Below are positions 60,132 through 64,000 of a stretch of DNA of 64,000 nucleotides, one piece after another. How positions within the stretch are numbered: position 1 is the stretch's first letter; each line of letters opens with the position of its first letter. A model generated the notes under the pieces. The model was not told where the DNA came from. It saw only the letters and a list, made by a program, of their open reading frames with translations, and searched no databases. Position numbers and translations under genes: made by a program. Source of the stretch: Mesobacillus foraminis (GTDB lineage: Bacteria > Bacillota > Bacilli > Bacillales > Cytobacillaceae). The stretch is taken from assembly GCF_004340465.1 (NCBI RefSeq), contig NZ_SLVV01000002.1, positions 1-64,000 on the forward strand. Direction: 5' to 3'.

Positions 60132-61568
60132 ATGGCAACATTTTTGGGATCGGTCTTTTTGCTGATCGCAGGCTACATAATTTACTCAAAGGCAGTGGAA
60201 AAAATATTTGGCATTAATGATCAAAATCCTACACCTGCCTATCAACATTCAGATGGGCTTGATTTTGTACCGATAAGCTGGTGGAAAGGAAGCCTCATTC
60301 AATTATTGAATATTGCCGGGCTGGGGCCTATCTTTGGGGCTGTCAGTGGTGCATTATATGGACCCGTTGCTTTTATATGGATAGTCATTGGCTGTATCTT
60401 TGCCGGTGCCGTGCATGATTACTTCTCAGGGATGATGTCTTTAAGACATAATGGCGAACAGTTCCCAGCCCTCGTAGGGCGGTATATAGGGCCGGCAATG
60501 AAGAAATTCATCAATCTTTTCTCAATTGTTTTGATGATCCTGGTGGCTGCTGCCTTTACTGCGGGACCCGCCCAGTTAATTTCAAGCATTACTCCTTTAA
60601 GTTTTATGGCTGCACTGGTATTAGTATTCGCCTACTTTATTCTTGCTGCTGTTTTGCCAGTGAACAAAATTATTGGCAAGATTTATCCGCTCCTTGGCGC
60701 AATTTTAATTTTCATGGCTGCAGCAATCGGGATTGCTCTTTTGTTCAGCAATAAACAAATCCCTAATTTGACACTGAAAAATCTTCATCCCGCAGAACTG
60801 CCTGTCTGGCCATTATTGATGGTGACTATATCCTGCGGTGCCATTTCGGGATTCCATTCGACGCAAAGTCCGATCGTAGCAAGAACTTTAAAGAAGGAAT
60901 CTGAAGGAAGAAAGGTTTTTTTTGGAGCCATGATCGGAGAAGGTATCATAGCATTGATCTGGGCTGCTGCAGGAATGACGTTTTTTGGCGGGACGAACGG
61001 TCTTCAAGAGGCGCTTGCAGCTGGGGGCCCGGCTGGTGCAGTAAATGAAATATCACAAAGCCTTTTGGGAACGCTCGGAGGTATATTAGCAATCCTGGGA
61101 GTCATCATTCTACCAATTACTACTGGTGATACTGCTTTGCGGTCATCACGGATGATGCTTACTGAAGTCCTTGCTTCTGTAATGGACACCAACGGTAAAT
61201 GGAAGGTTCTTCTCATTACGATAGCTGTTGGGGTTCCTACTTTTTACCTTTCAACCATTGATTATTCATTCCTGTGGAGGTATGTGGGCTGGACCAACCA
61301 GGTGGTAGCTACTGTCATGCTTTGGACAGGAACCATGTACTTATTGAAACAAGGGAAATTCCACTGGATTTGCGGCCTTCCTGCCCTCTTTATGACTGCA
61401 GTTGTCTCATCATATATTTTTTATGCGCCGGAAGGCTTCCAGCTTTCGTACCAAACATCCATGGTGATTGGTTCAGTCATAAGTACAGTTGTAATCAGCT
61501 GGTATATTGTGCAGATTTATAAACACAGAAACTTGCAGAACAACAGTGGGGATACAAAAGCTGCTTAG
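60132..61568 (+). CDS. cstA: CstA-family transporter, short form
   Basis: The 478-residue carrier has about 14-16 transmembrane helices. CstA-family signatures are WWKGSLIQLLNIAGLGPIFGAVSGALYG in two parts (about 50-75), GAVHDYFSGMMSLRHNGE (about 97) and ISGFHSTQSPIVART (about 240). Short-form members carry pyruvate or peptides and are induced under carbon limitation. The ATG has AGGGGATGG upstream. A cre-like site precedes the promoter and a terminator follows. Which substrate it moves is not readable. Confidence 0.9.
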   Translation: MATFLGSVFLLIAGYIIYSKAVEKIFGINDQNPTPAYQHSDGLDFVPISWWKGSLIQLLNIAGLGPIFGAVSGALYGPVAFIWIVIGCIFAGAVHDYFSGMMSLRHNGEQFPALVGRYIGPAMKKFINLFSIVLMILVAAAFTAGPAQLISSITPLSFMAALVLVFAYFILAAVLPVNKIIGKIYPLLGAILIFMAAAIGIALLFSNKQIPNLTLKNLHPAELPVWPLLMVTISCGAISGFHSTQSPIVARTLKKESEGRKVFFGAMIGEGIIALIWAAAGMTFFGGTNGLQEALAAGGPAGAVNEISQSLLGTLGGILAILGVIILPITTGDTALRSSRMMLTEVLASVMDTNGKWKVLLITIAVGVPTFYLSTIDYSFLWRYVGWTNQVVATVMLWTGTMYLLKQGKFHWICGLPALFMTAVVSSYIFYAPEGFQLSYQTSMVIGSVISTVVISWYIVQIYKHRNLQNNSGDTKAA

Positions 61569-61597
61569 TACAGACAAATAAGCAACTGCCATAATGA

Positions 61598-61635
61598 GCC
61601 GAGAACAATTCAATATTAGTTCTCGGCTTCGTTTT
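61598..61635 (+). terminator. terminator of the CstA gene
   Basis: GCCGAGAAC (61598-61606) pairs with GTTCTCGGC (61619-61627) and is followed by TTCGTTTTGTTT. Confidence 0.8.
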
Positions 61636-61754
61636 GTTTAGGCAGTCTATCTGGCCTTTCCCCGCATGGGAAGCAGGTCTTCTAATTCATTCCTCCTTAA
61701 AACGAATAATATTCCAATAAACATGCACAATATTTAAAAAAGGAGGTTTCTGCA

Positions 61755-62213
61755 ATGAGACACTTAACAGCGATGGCAATCAAATTTGTATCCAGCCTGG
61801 TTCTTTTGTATGTAATTCTCGGACTATTTTTTGGTATGTCATTTACAAATGTATTCTTGATTACATTAGCCCTAGGTATCATTTCATATATTCTGGGGGA
61901 TATGATGATTTTGCCAAGAACCAGCAATACCGTGGCGACACTTGCCGACTTCGGATTAGCATTTTTACTGATCTGGATCATGAGCCAAAACTTAACCGAT
62001 GGTGATAACACTTTCTGGCCTTCATTGATTGCAGCTCTGGGGGTAACCCTTTTCGAATATTTCTTCCACAAGTATATAAATAAAAATGTTGTAAATGCAG
62101 CCAGCGATGGCCAGCAACTCGGAAATCTACAATACCAGACAGAGGCATCCGAAGAACTGGCTGTGGTAAAACCGGATGTCAGAAGCAAAAATGAAGACAA
62201 AAATAATCAGTAA
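61755..62213 (+). CDS. DUF2512 (YndM-like) membrane protein, copy 2
   Basis: The 152-residue paralogue of the gene at 13623 shares the IKFVSSLVLLYVILGL, GIISYILGDMMILP and LFEYFFHKYINKN segments. It has an extra hydrophilic, charged C-terminal tail of about 30 residues (SDGQQLGN to KNEDKNNQ). The ATG has AAAGGAGG at about eight bases. Unlike copy 1, no SigmaB promoter is apparent. It has four transmembrane helices and unknown function. Confidence 0.87.
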   Translation: MRHLTAMAIKFVSSLVLLYVILGLFFGMSFTNVFLITLALGIISYILGDMMILPRTSNTVATLADFGLAFLLIWIMSQNLTDGDNTFWPSLIAALGVTLFEYFFHKYINKNVVNAASDGQQLGNLQYQTEASEELAVVKPDVRSKNEDKNNQ

Positions 62214-62219
62214 AATAGC

Positions 62220-62247
62220 AAAATGTAGCCACCAAAGGCTGCATTTT
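62220..62247. terminator. bidirectional terminator between DUF2512 copy 2 and trpB
   Basis: AAAATGTAGCC (62220-62230) pairs with GGCTGCATTTT (62237-62247, one mismatch pair) with T and A tails on both sides. It closes both convergent genes. Confidence 0.82.
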
Positions 62248-62251
62248 TATA

Positions 62252-63421
62252 TTACCTTTTATTTATCATTTGAAATACCTGCTCTACATCCTTATCCCCG
62301 CGGCCTGATAGATTTACGATGATGACGTCTTCTCCAGAAAGAGTTTTAGCAAGCTTAATAGCATGGGAAACAGCATGAGCACTTTCCAATGCAGGGATAA
62401 TTCCCTCTGTTTTAGAAAGCACCTGGAATGCATTCAATGCATCCTTACCGCTTGCGGTCACATACTCAGCCCTGCCGGTGACTTTCAGATGGCTATGCTC
62501 CGGCCCAACTCCCGGGTAATCGAGCCCGGCTGCTATGGAATAGGTAGGTTTCGGCTGTCCTTCCTCGTCAAGCAGGGTAAGACATTTAAAACCATGAATG
62601 ACGGCTGGGATTCCTTCAGACAGTGTAGGTGCTTCTTCTGGCTCTACACCAATCAGCCTTACATCAGGTTCATCGATATAGTGGGCGAAGGCACCAATCG
62701 CATTGCTTCCGCCGCCCGCACACGCAATCACAGCCGTAGGGAGCTTTCCTTCTTTCTCCAGTACCTGCCGCTTTGATTCTTCGCTGATAACAGATTGGAA
62801 GTGCTTTACCATTGTAGGGTAAGGATGCGGACCAACGGCAGACCCCAAGAGGTAGAAGGTGTTCTCATAGTTTTCAATCAGGTCTCCTAAAGCTGCGTCT
62901 ACAGCATCCTTTAAGCGGCCCTGCCCTTCCTCTACTGCAACGACCTTTGCACCTAAAAGCTCCATGCGGAAAACATTCAATGCCTGGCGTTCCGTATCCA
63001 CTTTCCCCATGTATATGACACATTCCATGCCGAACATAGCACAGACTGTGGCTGTAGCGACTCCATGCTGGCCAGCACCAGTTTCGGCAATTACACGCCT
63101 TGCCCCCATCCGTTTGGCTAGTAAAATCTGCCCAAGGACATTATTGATTTTATGAGAACCTGTATGGTTTAAATCTTCCCTTTTTAAATAAATCTTGGCT
63201 CCGCCAATCTCCTTTGTCAGGTTTTCAGCATAGGTTAAAGGATTTTCGCGTCCAACATATTCTTTCAGATAAAAGTTAAATTCTTCTTTAAATTCCGGAT
63301 CATCTTTATAGCGCAAAAATTGCTGTTCCAAAACGTCCATAACAATTTGGAGATCCTCAGGAACAAAGCTGCCCCCAAATTCTCCGAAATACCCTGTTGT
63401 CTCTGTGGTTACGCTTGCCAT
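62252..63421 (-). CDS. trpB: tryptophan synthase beta chain, stand-alone
   Basis: The 389-residue PLP enzyme condenses indole and L-serine to tryptophan. The PLP lysine lies in NHTGSHKINN (about 89), the catalytic Glu in AETGAGQHG (about 111), and the phosphate-binding loop is CAGGGSNAIG (about 232). It looks like a canonical TrpB1 rather than TrpB2, but no trpA or other trp gene is next to it. A 5' extension to 63442 is open; the ATG at 63421 is chosen. A good SigmaA promoter lies upstream. Its neighbour is a tyrosine phenol-lyase-type gene, so indole salvage or another beta-replacement is possible. Confidence 0.92.
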   Translation of the reverse strand: MASVTTETTGYFGEFGGSFVPEDLQIVMDVLEQQFLRYKDDPEFKEEFNFYLKEYVGRENPLTYAENLTKEIGGAKIYLKREDLNHTGSHKINNVLGQILLAKRMGARRVIAETGAGQHGVATATVCAMFGMECVIYMGKVDTERQALNVFRMELLGAKVVAVEEGQGRLKDAVDAALGDLIENYENTFYLLGSAVGPHPYPTMVKHFQSVISEESKRQVLEKEGKLPTAVIACAGGGSNAIGAFAHYIDEPDVRLIGVEPEEAPTLSEGIPAVIHGFKCLTLLDEEGQPKPTYSIAAGLDYPGVGPEHSHLKVTGRAEYVTASGKDALNAFQVLSKTEGIIPALESAHAVSHAIKLAKTLSGEDVIIVNLSGRGDKDVEQVFQMINKR

Positions 63422-63471
63422 TCTCAGCTTTACTCCCCTCAACTCAAAAATTTAAAATTAAATATAAAAAT

Positions 63472-63500
63472 AGTATACTAGAATTTAATTGATTATTCAA
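63472..63500 (-). promoter_or_regulatory. SigmaA promoter of trpB
   Basis: Read leftward: TTGAAT (63500-63495), exactly 17 bp, TATACT (63477-63472). This is close to consensus and lies about 50 bp before the trpB start, showing trpB has its own promoter rather than depending on the upstream lyase transcript. Confidence 0.7.
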
Positions 63501-63619
63501 ACAACTATTATTTAATTATCAGAGTTTTCCGTACAGTGTTTAAGGGCTCTATAAAACAAGAAGTGGCGATTCTTTCACTGCAATCCTTCAAAACCAGAAG
63601 TAATGTGCCCTGCGCGAGC

Positions 63620-64000
<381 letters not shown>

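Noticed and set aside
61697-62200. 167-codon open frame opposite DUF2512 copy 2
   Set aside because: The plus-strand gene has a clear family match and ribosome site; the antisense product is Ser/Arg-rich without meaning.

Overview
The window reads as chromosome of a moderately low-GC, spore-forming, Bacillus-type Firmicute (Bacillaceae). The evidence is strong GGAGG-type ribosome binding sites, frequent TTG/GTG starts, many U-tailed hairpin terminators, SigmaB-type promoters, and close relatives of B. subtilis genes (cysJI, the ytcD/ytbD/ytbE trio, czrA/czcD, yfkO, trhO, copZ, pepF, DUF2512, DUF2533, DUF3219, DUF1540). No rRNA, tRNA, CRISPR array, insertion sequence or prophage was seen. Identifications come from reading motifs and recalled family resemblance; no search was run.

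Layout. 0-6 kb: orphan multi-PAS histidine kinase, nitronate monooxygenase, a small SigmaB-type stress protein, GNAT and HNH proteins. 6-11 kb: sulfite reductase cysJI with a divergent LysR (CysL-type) regulator. 11-14 kb: V4R-STAS protein of the RsbR kind beside a decayed second STAS gene, then a DUF2512 membrane protein behind a textbook SigmaB promoter. 14-19 kb: aldehyde dehydrogenase and the HxlR-controlled MFS/aldo-keto reductase locus with two palindromic sites. 19-22 kb: metE under a cobalamin riboswitch. 22-24 kb: DUF3891, czrA and czcD, convergent, with a clear operator. 24-27.5 kb: Tat-exported GMC dehydrogenase operon that carries its own tatA. 27.5-39 kb: small accessory genes (ArsR/SRPBCC pair, SulP transporter, stand-alone SIR2 protein, mini zinc-finger protein, lysozyme, 30-residue holin-like toxin candidate, stress lipoprotein, DUF1540, YfkO nitroreductase). 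39-45.5 kb: an SRAP pseudogene, then secreted enzymes (M14 peptidase, amidase, PBP4a-like carboxypeptidase) and an acidic LPDTA surface protein. 45.5-59 kb: two ABC exporters, reductases, pterin dehydratase, a glycosyltransferase/APH pair beside a frameshifted repetitive gene, trhO, copZ with a CsoR-like operator, and pepF. 59-64 kb: an unrecognised 275-residue protein, CstA transporter with a cre-like site, second DUF2512, a stand-alone trpB, and the 3' end of a tyrosine phenol-lyase-type gene running off the window.

Themes. Sulfur and methionine supply (cysJI, metE), metal homeostasis (CzrA/CzcD, CopZ), general stress (three SigmaB-type promoters, RsbR-like STAS protein) and envelope/exported functions dominate. 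The least ordinary items are the lyase-trpB neighbourhood, the tatA-dehydrogenase operon, the stand-alone SIR2 protein, the type I toxin candidate, the exactly 21-bp-phased repeat at 30.44 kb, and three genes caught in decay (STAS, SRAP, DUF6944-like).
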